From the NCBI GenBank assembly GCA_963691815.1, contig OY829650.1:10014171-10078170 (forward strand): a DNA stretch of 64,000 nt, in the 5' to 3' direction. Numbering within the stretch: position 1 is the first letter of the stretch; each line of letters starts with the position of its first letter. The position numbers and the translations under genes are program-made. This document shows, one piece after another, positions 11,961 through 23,065 of the stretch. Source of the stretch: Echiichthys vipera. Its lineage: Eukaryota > Chordata > Actinopteri > Perciformes > Trachinidae. The notes beneath the pieces are model-generated. The model saw only the letters and a program-made list of their open reading frames with translations, had not been told where the DNA came from and made no database searches.

Positions 11961-14432
11961 AAATGGAACGAATGAGGCTTCTAGTCAGAACATTTGGTAG
12001 CCTTAGCAGTGGCACATTTAGCCGGAAATTATGGGATATTATACACTCTTTGCATTTTAGTTTAAACATTCAAAACAAACAAATCCAATGTTCAGGAATC
12101 TGGGAAATATACTCTGCTAAAGATCAATGCCTTTTTCTCTTTGATAGATTTCTACTTGTATATTTTATTTTCTCCTGACGCACTAGCCATTATTGAAGCT
12201 TCCTTACCACAGAGGCAGTGATGTGTTTTGGGGTCTCTTTGCTGCAGAAGAAACCAATAAAATCCTTGTTGTTTTGTATTTGTGTATGCATTGAACAGAA
12301 CCCTTTGTCATATGTGGGTTTCATCTTCGAGCCTCCGTCGCCGTTGAGTGAATGAAGAATGATTAATAGGTTTCCAAGCAATCAGGTATTGACAGGTCAT
12401 AAGTCATGCACCCTCATGCTCTGCCAGAAACCTTTTGTGCTCCTGTTTAGGAGGTCTTTTGCTTCGTTCAGCAATTTTGAGTCTCATAAAATACAGCTTG
12501 AAGTAATCTGCACAAACAGTTTCCAATAATGTCATTGGTAAGGTTGGAGGAAACCAAGGTCTTCTGGCTGTGTAGTAATTAAGCACCGACTCATCATGGC
12601 TGCCCTCTCGTTTGCTGCTGAGTTGACATCTTTTCTCTTTCAGGACCGCGCTCTGCTGCTCTTTGGCTAAAACACATCGTCATTCAGTTGAAGGGAGACT
12701 CTACAACGTCTCTGTCTTTCCCAGCTCAGCCGAGGACAGTATGAAACAACGTTATTGCACACCTCCTCCAGTGCAGATTTTTCTTTTTTTGTGCATGCTT
12801 GATTTTACACTCACAGGAAATGACCTGCTATCCAAGAAACACGGAGCTAGCAGACCGTGTTTTCTTTATCCTCTCAAGCTGCACCAAACCAAACAGTGTT
12901 GGTTCACCTCCAATTGAAACTCTCTGACTTGTCAATGTACTCTGTGATTTAACCTGACATTTTCAGACCCATCGCTTTGACTGGACATTATGTAACCACT
13001 CCAGTGTGCAGTCTGCCTGCCTCTGGTTGTACCGTTTCAGTTTTACGGAGTTGCTGTTTTGTGGGCAGCGAGACGAGGCGATAAAAACACTTTAACATAA
13101 TGGAACAGCTGCTTTTAACAGCTCCATAAATGTCGACCTGGTAATGTAAAAGGCGTTTAAACGTTCCTGGCATGAAAGTGCTACACAAATAATTTTGTAT
13201 TTTGAAGAAAGTGACATTGTTACAGCTTAAATTGTGACATAAATCTTTCTTTGATATTTTCATGTAATTCTTGTTCAGGTTGATGGCTTTATAGAGAAAA
13301 TACCCTCAAGCTTCTTCTGCCTCTTCCAAAAACCACCAGCCTCTTCTTTCATCTCACTTTGTACCAACTGCTAAACTACACTGGTATTATATTAATAACA
13401 TATATGGAGCAGACAGGCGTGAAAACTGAGAATAGTAACACACATCAAGACAGGTTAAAGTTGTTGTTTAAAACAACACAAATCTGTATTTGAAGAGCTC
13501 TTTTCCAAAACGAGATAAAAGCCACATTTAAAAAAAATGAGTTAGTCATGACACTTTGCTGTATACAGAACCTTTTCACTGCTTCATCAATGTTTCAAGC
13601 CAAATTGCTATATTTCCTTGTTTAAAATGGTCTCAAGATGCAGTTCCTTTCCAAACCGCGACCAGCGCCAAACCTATTTTTAGCCTAAATGCGATACGTC
13701 CTCTCGACCAATCGGAATCCAGTGAGCGGTCTATGCGATCCAAGCGGGAGAGTTTTTTGTTTCGTCCGTCCGTTCAACATGTTCAGACTGAGCCATAAAC
13801 CATTTTGACAAGATAAATTGAATATTAACCGAATGTGTGGGTCTGGGTATAAAATGTCATTTTTCTGAAAACTATTCAAATGGATTTATAGCGTTTTGGA
13901 AAAGAGCTCCTCATTTGTATCTGTAATGTTGTGGCACGTTTAGATGCTGCAGATCGAGGCGAAAACATTGACATTAACATGACATTCTAGTCATTATAAT
14001 AATAATAATTATAGTCACATCCAACTACTATAGTAATAAAATTGCAAATATTGTATTTTTATTTCATTCACAATACCCAGTTCTTGTTTCGTTTACATTG
14101 AAAAGTTGATATTTACTGTGGCTAAATGTAAATATGTATACATATTCTATTATTTTATTCATTACTATAGTATATCATATTAATATATTTTATTTATATT
14201 ATATTTATATTTGACATCTTTTATATATATTATATATTTTTAATTGAAGAACAGAGTCATTGCAATTAACACAATAATTATACAGAAATATAAAACAAAA
14301 TGTCTAAATTACATTTGAACATTCCTTTAAGACAACACATGATCGAATACATTCATTTATCTGTGCATTATGCCCATAAGATGGCAAACAAATACCTCAA
14401 CTACTGCTATAGGTATATTTATTTTTAACACA

Positions 14433-14600
14433 TATGGGGCGGCTGGTGGCTGAGTGGTTCGAGCAGTCGCCCCATGTAAAGAGGCTAAAGGTCCTTGAGG
14501 CAGCAGCCGTGGGTGTGGCCTGTGGCCCCTTGCTGCCCCCCCCCCCCCATTTCCCGTCTGCCCGATAAAATAAAGTCTTGGAAAATTGCCAAAACAAACA
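14433..14600 (+). mobile_element. tRNA-derived SINE, B box lost
   Basis: It starts with ggcggctggtggctgagtgg. TGGCTGAGTGG at 14447-14457 fits a tRNA A box (serine/leucine-like). The body contains gtcgccccatgtaaagaggc, ttgaggcagcagccg and cctgtggccccttgctgc, which I recognise from a fish SINE. It ends with aataaagtcttggaaaattgcc. The expected GGTTCGAATCC B box is missing at the junction gccgtgggtgtggcctg, so the copy has a small deletion and is probably transcriptionally dead. A C13 run sits at 14536-14548. Confidence 0.6.
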
Positions 14601-14694
14601 AATGAACCAATTATGATGAAACATTTAACACGTTAGAACATTTTGTTAAAGGTTACAGCTAATTAAAGGACAGGTAAATGAGAAGAACAATACC

Positions 14695-14850
14695 ATCCTC
14701 AAATCTGCTTGTTAATTATGAAACTACAGGTTAGCTTAGCTTAGCATAAAGACTGGAAACAGGGGGAAACAGCTAGCATACCTCTGTTCAAAGTTAAACC
14801 TCTAAAACTCACTAATTAACAAATAACAGATCTTTTTAGCTCAATCCAAA
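14695..14850 (-). repeat. 'gctaagctaagct' family fragment, reverse
   Basis: Contains ggttagcttagcttagcata, aagactggaaacaggggg, aaacagctagc and aaactcactaattaacaaat, in the reverse orientation of the family seen at 16268. Confidence 0.6.
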
Positions 14851-15519
14851 GAACAACTTCCTGACGTCACCCACTCACCTACCTAGACCTATTCCTTTAA
14901 TGAGCTGAGTTTCTTGCTTCAGTGTTTTGTTTATTTTCATATTCCCTCACATGCGGCTTCGGCAGACTATTCATTTCTATACTGTACCGTCGTCACAAAG
15001 CCCCCTGCGATCCTCAAATCGACTTTTCAAGCAAATGACAACAGAGATATCCCTAATTGACTATTGATATACATGATGAGAAGGATTGGTTTAAGATAGA
15101 TTCAATTATCATCAACGTGTTTCTCCCTTATATGAATAAAGAGCAATAATGCCAATATTCCCAGACCGATCCATCTGTATACGCAGGTGCTGACAGTGCA
15201 CATTGGTATGGTCCCGCTGCCCATGTAATACAGTTAGTATTGATCAGCAGCACAGACAAGTCAGGACAAATTGAATCCAGACCTCCATTGGTTCCAGTTC
15301 ATTCACTGTCTCTCTCAATCAGACACACGTTCAACTGGAGCCTGACATGAAGACGGCCTATCATCACTTTCCTTTGACTGGCATCAGCCCCAGTAATTAG
15401 GCACTAATAACTGCAGTGTGCAGAGCTGAGACATGAAATGAACTGTCTGTGCTCTGCTAGAGATCCCCACTGGGCATGGCAGCCGGGAAAAAGCATGGGT
15501 AGGGAGTGGGTGAGCAAGA

Positions 15520-15527
<8 letters not shown>

Positions 15528-15570
<43 letters not shown>
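15528..15570 (+). repeat. (TG)n microsatellite
   Basis: About 21 uninterrupted units. Confidence 0.95.
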
Positions 15571-15572
<2 letters not shown>

Positions 15573-16267
15573 GCGAACCAGTTAAGCATGCACATTGGAG
15601 GGTCAGATACAAACAGAAATTGTAATCAGGAAGGGCTTTTTCCTACTTTTTTTTTTAAAGCATATTAGGCAACTTTGAAAGTCCCAGTGAAATGTTCTCA
15701 GTTTTAATCCTGTGTCCCTATGTGAATTGTTTATTTATGTACTGATATATGCAAAATACTGTATTTTTACGACAATACCCCTGTCTTTTCTCAGTTTCAA
15801 ATGTTGGACGACTCATTCTGAACTCAGGGACATTAACAAAAATGTATCCAATCAAACCGGACCTATAAAACCGCACATGTTAGTGGATCGACTCAAAGTC
15901 GTAGTAACTAACAGAGCAATATGGAGAGAGATGGGAGGACATGTTTGTTTAGATATCAGTGGGAAATAACACATAACGTTATATTGATAGAATCTAGGGT
16001 TACAGTATATAACCAACCTTTTCATTTCATTTTCATTCATGGCTAAGGTCTATCTCAAGGAGGCTTTTGGCCGACTCTGTGTCGCTGCAGGTGAGCAGCG
16101 TGAAGCTCCGGGCTAAACCCTCAGAACACCAAAGCAGTCCAATCAAATGCAATTTTTTTATTTAAATACCTCTTGTAACTGTACACTGTTTAAATATTAT
16201 GTGTATGTGTGTGACGTATGTCACAGTACAGATGATAAAGATGCTCCAGCTTCCGTGTCACAGGGAC

Positions 16268-16935
16268 TTTAAAGTAATAGTAAAACATTTTGGGAAATGC
16301 ACCGAAATGCAGAGTTTTGTGTGACTGACCATTTCTTTGCCGGGAGCAGGAGAAAGTTCCTCAAGTCTCTGCTGGTTGTCTGGCAACCTCACAGTAACAA
16401 TAAGACTCTAGGAATATGATGTTCCCGGCCAGGAAATAGTCAGGCACATAACCCTCCGCAATTTGTCCTCCCGATCATTATGAATGGGGGTAGTCTGTTT
16501 AGGCTTCAGCGCTGGAAGCTGCAGGGGGGTGCTATGAGAAAGTTTACAAAAGCTAAGAGAGTAAAAAAACCCTGCTATTTCTGGCAACAAACTTCAGCAC
16601 AGTCTTTCATTCCCTCCATCTGTTTTCTTTCTCACATTCAATGTGAAAATGAAGCTGCCTTCAAGGGGGGGTTTGAAATGTCGAGATCACAATAACCATC
16701 TGAATGAAACAATAGTATAAGTGAAATGTAAGGTGGTACATTAGGTGGTTAAATAACAGGTTGCACAATGCAGGTCGTTTCTTTCAGACAAAGCCAGGCT
16801 GGCTGTTACTCTGTTTTCAGTCTTTATGCGAAGCTTAGCTTAGCTTCATATTTACTGTACAGACATAAGAGTGGCATGAATCACCTCTTTTCTTTCACAT
16901 TTAAAGTGCAATTCTGGCATGTTTGTACTCCATGG
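16268..16935. repeat. Foldback-like fish repeat ('gctaagctaagct' family), nearly complete copy
   Basis: The left part reads as the reverse end of the family (tagtaaaacattttgggaaa, tttctttgccgggagcagg, tggttgtctggcaacctcac). A second, inverted 'aggaaatagtcaggcacataaccc' follows at 16430-16455. The right part is the forward end (aaagccaggctggctgtt, cagtctttatgcgaagctta, acagacataagagtggc). So the copy holds inverted halves of one consensus. Confidence 0.55.
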
Positions 16936-18934
16936 TCTTTTTTTCGGCATACATACATCAAATAAGACATCGAGACAGTTTTTTTTCCTTTGCAGAGAAA
17001 TCACAGACAGGCACTAGCAGCCAGACATGGCTAACATTGAATAGCTCGGGGCGGAGGGCTGAACCATCCAAAACTGTTTTTTTTAACCACTAATATTACT
17101 CAAAATGGCACCAAACCTCTACAGTAGCATGATAACAGTCCCTACACATAATACTAGGTACCCAAATCGTAGTTACAGAACCCAGAGTTTATTAAAAAGA
17201 CTGTTTTACATTGCTACAAGCCTTAGCATCCGGCTACATCCATATTGAAAGGCAGTCTCATTACTCATTAGTAATCAACTTGTATGGACTGACTCTGGCT
17301 TATTTGATATACATATATTCATGCCGAAAAAGACCATAGAATGCAAAATACACCAGAATTATACTTTAATGGTAGAAAATATCTCTCAATGGTCGTCTTT
17401 CTTTATGGTCTTGAAAATAACATACTGTTGTGATGTACTGTGTCAGCAGACACCCTTTGCTCCCTGATGTCTTCCAGCACTGATCGAGTGTATCCATGTT
17501 TTCCTTCTCCTCTCACAAACACACATTTTGCATCTGATTAGCTCTACCCTAGTTTGTCTTCAGTGAGCTGTGTGCTAATAGAGGCTGATTGGTTCTGTGG
17601 CTTTCTGTGCCCAGCAGCTTACGCTTATTATAAAAATGGCCGGGCACACACTGACAAGGAGCAGAGTTTCAGGCATCGGCAGACGACGCTTCACAGTGAC
17701 GGGGAGCATCACAGGAACGAACAGTGACGTGGAGTGTGACAGCAGCTGGGAGCCCCGCAGAGGAAGGGGATTACAGAGCAAGGCCAAGACAAGAGGAAGA
17801 CAAAAGAAGAGTGTGGAAGGAGGGAGAGAGAGACAATAGCTTAAGATCATGAAGAAGAGGATCTCAGGCAGGCAGAGCTGTCAGGTTTTCCGCATGTGAG
17901 ATTTTCATTATGCAGCTTTTTTTGGCTCTCCAGTGGTGGCTCACAGGATTAGATTAAGTTGCCAGCCACAGTCATAAAAACAAAGAGAACGTCCCCGGGC
18001 TTTTTTTGACACAGTGTTTGTTTCCAGAGTGTGAGAGGTGCACTAACACACACACAAATCAGTGATGACTGGCCGCATATAAGAGCTACAGTATAAAGCT
18101 TGCATGTACAGAGGAAGCAACTGAAGGGGCAAAAGGTCAACGCTGATTAACGCAAATGCTGAATCCCTCAATAAATGTAAAAAAAGAAGATCGAACGATC
18201 ACGTGGAGAAGCAATGTTTGACACGTTCCTTAACGATAGAGAGACTTGACTGCCCTGTATATTAATTAGAAGAGATATGCATGTTAGTTATGAGCCATAT
18301 AAATCAGCCGGTGCTATTCTAGCAGAAGCAGCACATTTTTGACATTGCGCTCACACATCCCGGCATCCCTGACCAGAATTATAAGAGCTGCACTTGGAAT
18401 GGGTCGGCTGTGTGGTTGTACTTTAATCAAACTTGTGGAGACAAAAGATATAGCGCTGAGGGATTCAATGGCTCGAGGCTTACAAACAGAACAACCTGAT
18501 ATCAAGAGGAATGAGGCTGCCTCAATTTTGTACCTTCTAGCTTTTCACTGGGTCTTGGCTCCTGGCCCACAGACAAACTAACAGACTGAAAGCAAGGAAG
18601 GAGTAACTCTTGTCACGGCAGTCCAATCCAAAATACCTCAGTGCTGAAATCCACTGCTGTTGGGATGCTATATGTACAGGACAACAAAGGACTTAAAGCA
18701 ATTCTTACCTTTCTGGAATGTTACAACTTATTTTGTAATCTTAAAATGCTTCCAATAAGTGTATGGCACAATCAAATGTAAAAGAAATCCACCAGGTGTT
18801 AACACTTATCAATATCCAGTTCTCATATATTTCTGATAAAAGTCTGAACAATCATTTTATGCGGCCCAAATAAAATAAATTGCAGAGCTTCCTGCCTGTC
18901 ATCCGCCACTCTGTTTCATTTGCGCTGCTCATGC

Positions 18935-19080
18935 TGTGTTCAAGTGCTATGGGAAGTCCGAAGTTTTGGACCTCCAACTAGGCAAAGTGCACAGGAATGT
19001 CTGTCAAAGTGGAACCTACTACTAGCGAATTCAGGGTAGGTCGATCTCCCCCATATTCGCTAGTAGGAGGTTTCATGGTT
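18935..19080. repeat. MITE-like segment with a 20-bp inverted repeat
   Basis: Arms at 19011-19030 (ggaacctactactagcgaat) and 19055-19074 (attcgctagtaggaggtttc) pair at 18 of 20 positions around a 24-base loop. The preceding 'gtgttcaagtgctatgggaa' resembles the start of a fish MITE, so the hairpin may be part of one. Confidence 0.5.
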
Positions 19081-19139
19081 GAATTTTAATGTCTTAAAAT
19101 GACATGTGCTCTATATAACTCTATATATGATACCTGTAT

Positions 19140-20018
19140 ATTACTGTAGTAGATAAATCCATCACCTCTGCAACCCACTCCACTCTGACCAACTGCTTTC
19201 TGCCACTCAACTGCAATAAATCATACATGATCATCATCGGCCCCAAATCCCTCACCAAAACCACTCATAACTTCTGCCTCGCCATCAACAACTCAACTCT
19301 GTCTCCCTCCCCTCACATCCGCAACATTGGAGTCAATTTCGACAGCAACCTCTGTTTTGAACAACTTGTCAGTCAAATCATCAGAACGGCTTTTTTCCCA
19401 CCTCAAAATCATAGCCCGTCTGCTCCTGTCACTATCCTCCTCTGCTGCTGAAACTCTGATCCTACTGCAACAGCATTCTTTATGGTTTATCATTTAAAGT
19501 CCTCAATAAACTTCAGCACTTCCAAAATTCTGCTGCCCGTCTGCTCACCCATTCCCGCTCCAGTGACCACAACATCCCTGAAACTCCACTGGCTTCCTGT
19601 CCCACAACGATTACACTTCAAAGTCCATCTTATCACTTACAAAGCCCTCAACAGTCAGGCCCCGTCCTACCTTAACTGACCTACTCCACCACCACACTCC
19701 TTCCTGCAGCTCTGCCCTTCGTTCATCTGATGCCAACCTCCTGTCTCAACCACTTAGGACCAAACACCGTACCTGGGGCGACAGAGCCTTCTCCATCACC
19801 GGCCCCCTCCCTCTGGAACTCTCCCCCCAAACACATCTGTGAATGCACCAACCTGTCAATGTTCAAATCATTAATCAAAACTCACCTCTTCAAAACTGCT
19901 TTTAATGTGTGATTTTAACGTATGATTATTACTGTGTTTTTTATTGCTAGTGTATTGTTTTATATTTGTATATGTAAAGTGTCTTTCACTACCATTAAAT
20001 GCGCTATGTAAATAAAAT

Positions 20019-20020
<2 letters not shown>
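19140..20020 (+). mobile_element. L2/CR1-like LINE 3' end, frameshifted
   Basis: Translations in shifting + frames give the end of an L2/CR1-type reverse transcriptase ORF: TNCFLPLNCNKS, HIRNIGVNFDSNLCFE, then LQHFQNSAARLLTHSRSSDH, HWLPVPQRLHFKVHLITYKA and GDRAFSITGPL. The last parts match the well-known C-terminal pattern 'QNSAARLLT...LHWLPV...ITYKAL...WGDRAFS..PLWNSLP'. Several frameshifts and stops break it, so it is inactive. The 3' end (gcgctatgtaaataaaatgt) runs into a (TTA)n tract, the usual short-repeat tail of this clade. No 5' part is present. Confidence 0.8.

Positions 20021-20082
<62 letters not shown>
20020..20082 (+). repeat. (TTA)n microsatellite, LINE tail
   Basis: About 20 uninterrupted TTA units follow directly on the LINE 3' end. 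They probably expanded from the element's own tail rather than arising separately. Confidence 0.9.
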
Positions 20083-20514
20083 CATCATCTAGAATTTGGA
20101 AAGCAAAAAACAACATATACATACAACTCATATATAAATGGCAAAAACACTTCTTAAAATGGCTGCACGATTAGTTTGACACAAGTGCCTGCGGTGATCA
20201 CATGCCCGTTCTATTAGTGCTTTTAAATTAAACAACTTAAGTTTAGGCAACAAAATAACCTGGTAAGGATAAAAAAATGATCATGGATTAACTTAAAATG
20301 AGGCATGGACAGAAGCTTTCTCAAATTACAGCTAAACAGTACACTAAAATGCATTTCTGAAAATATTTTAGGAGAGAAATAGGCAAACAGAATATCCAGC
20401 CATGTTTGATCAGTGCCGCCGAGTTTGACATTTGATCTGAGCTTTTTGAGACTGAAGAATTGCACTTTTGACGGCGACGTTGTCAATCATCTTCTTAAAC
20501 CCTTCAAGAGATAA

Positions 20515-20635
20515 ACGGTTGTGATTGGTTAGTCAGATCGCAAACTGCTGGAAATCTGTCGGTATGGGAGAGGGGCCAGACCTATCTGCCAGAACAAATG
20601 AAAAATGTGTTGCACAGATCCGTCTGAAACTACTT
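20515..20635 (-). repeat. 'agcctggaaaccagac' dispersed repeat, copy 2
   Basis: Reverse orientation: gtgattggttagtcagatcg, ctgctggaaatctgtc, ccagacctatctgccag and caaatgaaaaatgtg line up with copy 1. Confidence 0.5.
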
Positions 20636-22072
20636 CTTGCACTTGCACAGAACGTTGGCACAGAATTGCCAAAAATGTACCGGGCCGGTGTTTGTGGGAA
20701 GGATGATCTTCTGTTGTTTAGTCTTGAACTACACAAGAAGCAGCCTCCTACACTCACCATCACGGTTGCTCTTTGAACAGAAAGAGCTCCAGACATGAGA
20801 AATACAATATTCTGTTGCACTTTCAGATACTTGTTCTGAAGCAACTGGAAGTAGTTGAGTCCGAAGAATCTTGAGGTATTGAATCTGAGTGTGCTCTTGT
20901 CTTTCTACACCTCTTTCACTCTCCCCAGTCAGCTCCTTCCTGCAGCTCTCTTCTGCACAAGATTCCCCACAGCCTGGCTTTTCTTGTTCTCTATTTCACA
21001 TTATTTTGTCCTTTTTTTGTATAAACTATAGCTCAGTATCATCTTATTTCCGTCACCAGCTGCCCTAGTCTACCTGGACTTCTTTTCACTCAAAGGAACC
21101 TTTGATCCTCTACCTTATCTTGTTCTTCTTCTTCTTCCAGGCAGCTCTGATCTGTTTGTTCTCCACCCTTTGAGCTCAGACTTTCCTAGAGGGAGGTGGT
21201 TTCCTTTATATTTCACCACATTCAGTGTTATCTTGTTTCTACGATACGTTCTCCTCTTTCTGCTTTCCAGCATTATGTCATTGCAAAGCACTGAGCTGAG
21301 AGTCTGTTGGTCCTGAACGCCTTTTGCAGATTTATTAATTTGATTTGTTTATCATTTAATTAACTGCACAAATGAAACCCTTTTCACACCCGGCTGAAAA
21401 ATGACTATTATTTCCTTCTACCAAGATCATATCTGGCTAATTCCAACCTCAAATGAAGCTTTTTCAGTACTAGAAAAAAAATTGGTGTTGGAAAGAATGT
21501 CCAGTACATATGGACGTAATGGGGAAGGATATTATTTGTTGTTGTCAGTCAAAGCAAACAGTATTTTCTGTGTGTAATTAAAAACCACAGGCATGTTCTT
21601 CTTCACGGTGCTAGTGATAACTATCTGGGGTCAGGTAAACTGCAGGCAACAGTCTTCAATTGCAGCTCAGCTTCCTTCGGTGGAGTCTGAAATAACATAA
21701 TGATAAAGATAAATCACTCTCCTCGGCAGATACAATCATTTTGTATGGTACACTGCGTGAGAACACAAAGTGCTATATAGTGCTGCAGGCTGGGTGTGGA
21801 TGTCTGGACTGTCTTGTGCTGTGTTCTCAACTGTTCATCATATCTGGTGATGCCCCTTGCGGTGCACAGTGACTGTGAATTATGCCGTGCACTTAGCTCC
21901 TGTTGTTCAAACTGCGAACTGTGAAACTCTGTAAGCTGTCACTGAGTCTGCACCAGTGTCACCAAGACAAATCTGTGTGCGTCTATTGTACTCAAATGAG
22001 GGATTCAAGGGACTGTGAATCCTACTGCATGTGAATGATAAAAAGCCGGTTCTGAAACGTTCATGGTCCAAC

Positions 22073-22092
22073 TTTTTTTTTTTTTTTTTTTT
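22073..22092 (+). repeat. T20 homopolymer
   Basis: Twenty consecutive T. A second run of about 16 T lies at 22847-22862. I see no retrotransposed body attached to either. Confidence 0.9.
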
Positions 22093-22194
22093 ATAAAACT
22101 TGGACTAATCCAATGGAAACACATGACTTATATCAGGCCATCGGAATTAAATTAAACTCAATTTTAATTATATAATAATCATTAATCATTCATT

Positions 22195-22425
22195 ATTTAA
22201 ATTATAACAAAGGTTATCTCAGAACAGTTTCCATACAGGGTAGCACTAGACAACACTCTTTAATGTATTTATATTTTACAGAGAGCCAAAAATCACCGCA
22301 TGAGCAAACAACAACAGTAATAACAACAGTGGCAACAAAAATATACCTTAACAGGCAGGAATGTTGGACAGACCCTAGGCTCATGGTGGACAGACATCTG
22401 TCTTGAGCTACTTGAGTAGCTTGAA
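22195..22425 (+). repeat. Second copy of the AATTC/'gttatctcagaacagtttcc' repeat
   Basis: Shares with 33022-33220 the order gttatctcagaacagtttcc, cactctttaatgtattt, accgcatgagcaaac, caacagtggcaac and taacaggcagg, then adds agaccctaggctcatggtgg. It is diverged and its ends are unresolved. Confidence 0.55.
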
Positions 22426-23033
22426 TTTCTTCCAGTAGAGTCAGTATGTCATGGTATAGCTATATGAACAGACCATGCCAGTCTGGTCCCAGCTTAATAT
22501 AATTTCTGATAATATCATACTGTTGCTGTTAATTCTGTCTGGAATGTAACTGTAGAACATCATGTAATGTGCTTTAACATGAACCGGATGATGTGAAACT
22601 CTGGGATTTTGTAGATTTTGGCAAACCGTGACGACATAGCGGATCTTTCCGGATCTCCAATACTCCAAAAACTGTGCACTGCAGCCACAGAGGGAAGCCA
22701 AACACACTGCCATGACACAGAGCTGGATTTTAATTCGCAGAATATCTCTATAAAAAGGGTAGTGCGGTATTATAAACGTTTCTTTTTTTTTTAGAAAGAA
22801 ATCCCAGATAAAGACTGAAACAAATATTGTGTTAGTCTGTTTCTTCATTTTTTTTTTTTTTTAAATGTATTATAAAGTAGATTGATGTGCTATAGAAATA
22901 CTTTGAAAGTATCAACACGCAATCCACAGAGGAATGCACACAGCCCGTATTCAGAAACTGTGTCTTTGAACGAGCCGCCAGGACTTCTGTACGGTCGAGA
23001 TGTCACAACTACACTATAGATATGTAGAAAGTG

Positions 23034-23065
23034 CCGCTACAGTGCTGTTACAGTGCTGTTACAGT
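23034..23065 (+). repeat. Short tandem of TGCTGTTACAG
   Basis: Nearly three copies of an 11-base unit (gctacag, tgctgttacag, tgctgttacag). Confidence 0.75.

Larger units (their letters stand above)
11961..19139. other. Intergenic DNA, mainly repeats
   Basis: Between the SINE (14433), the 'gctaagctaagct' copies (14695, 16268), the (TG)n at 15528 and the hairpin near 19011 there is no gene I can support. 13980-14330 is strongly AT-rich. A basic, Arg-rich 80-codon frame at 17597-17839 has no recognisable domain. Confidence 0.55.

Noticed and set aside
17597..17839. Basic, Arg-rich 80-codon frame preceded by a TATA-like tattataaaa
   Set aside because: No domain, no splice context and no family I recognise. 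The purine-rich composition explains the openness.
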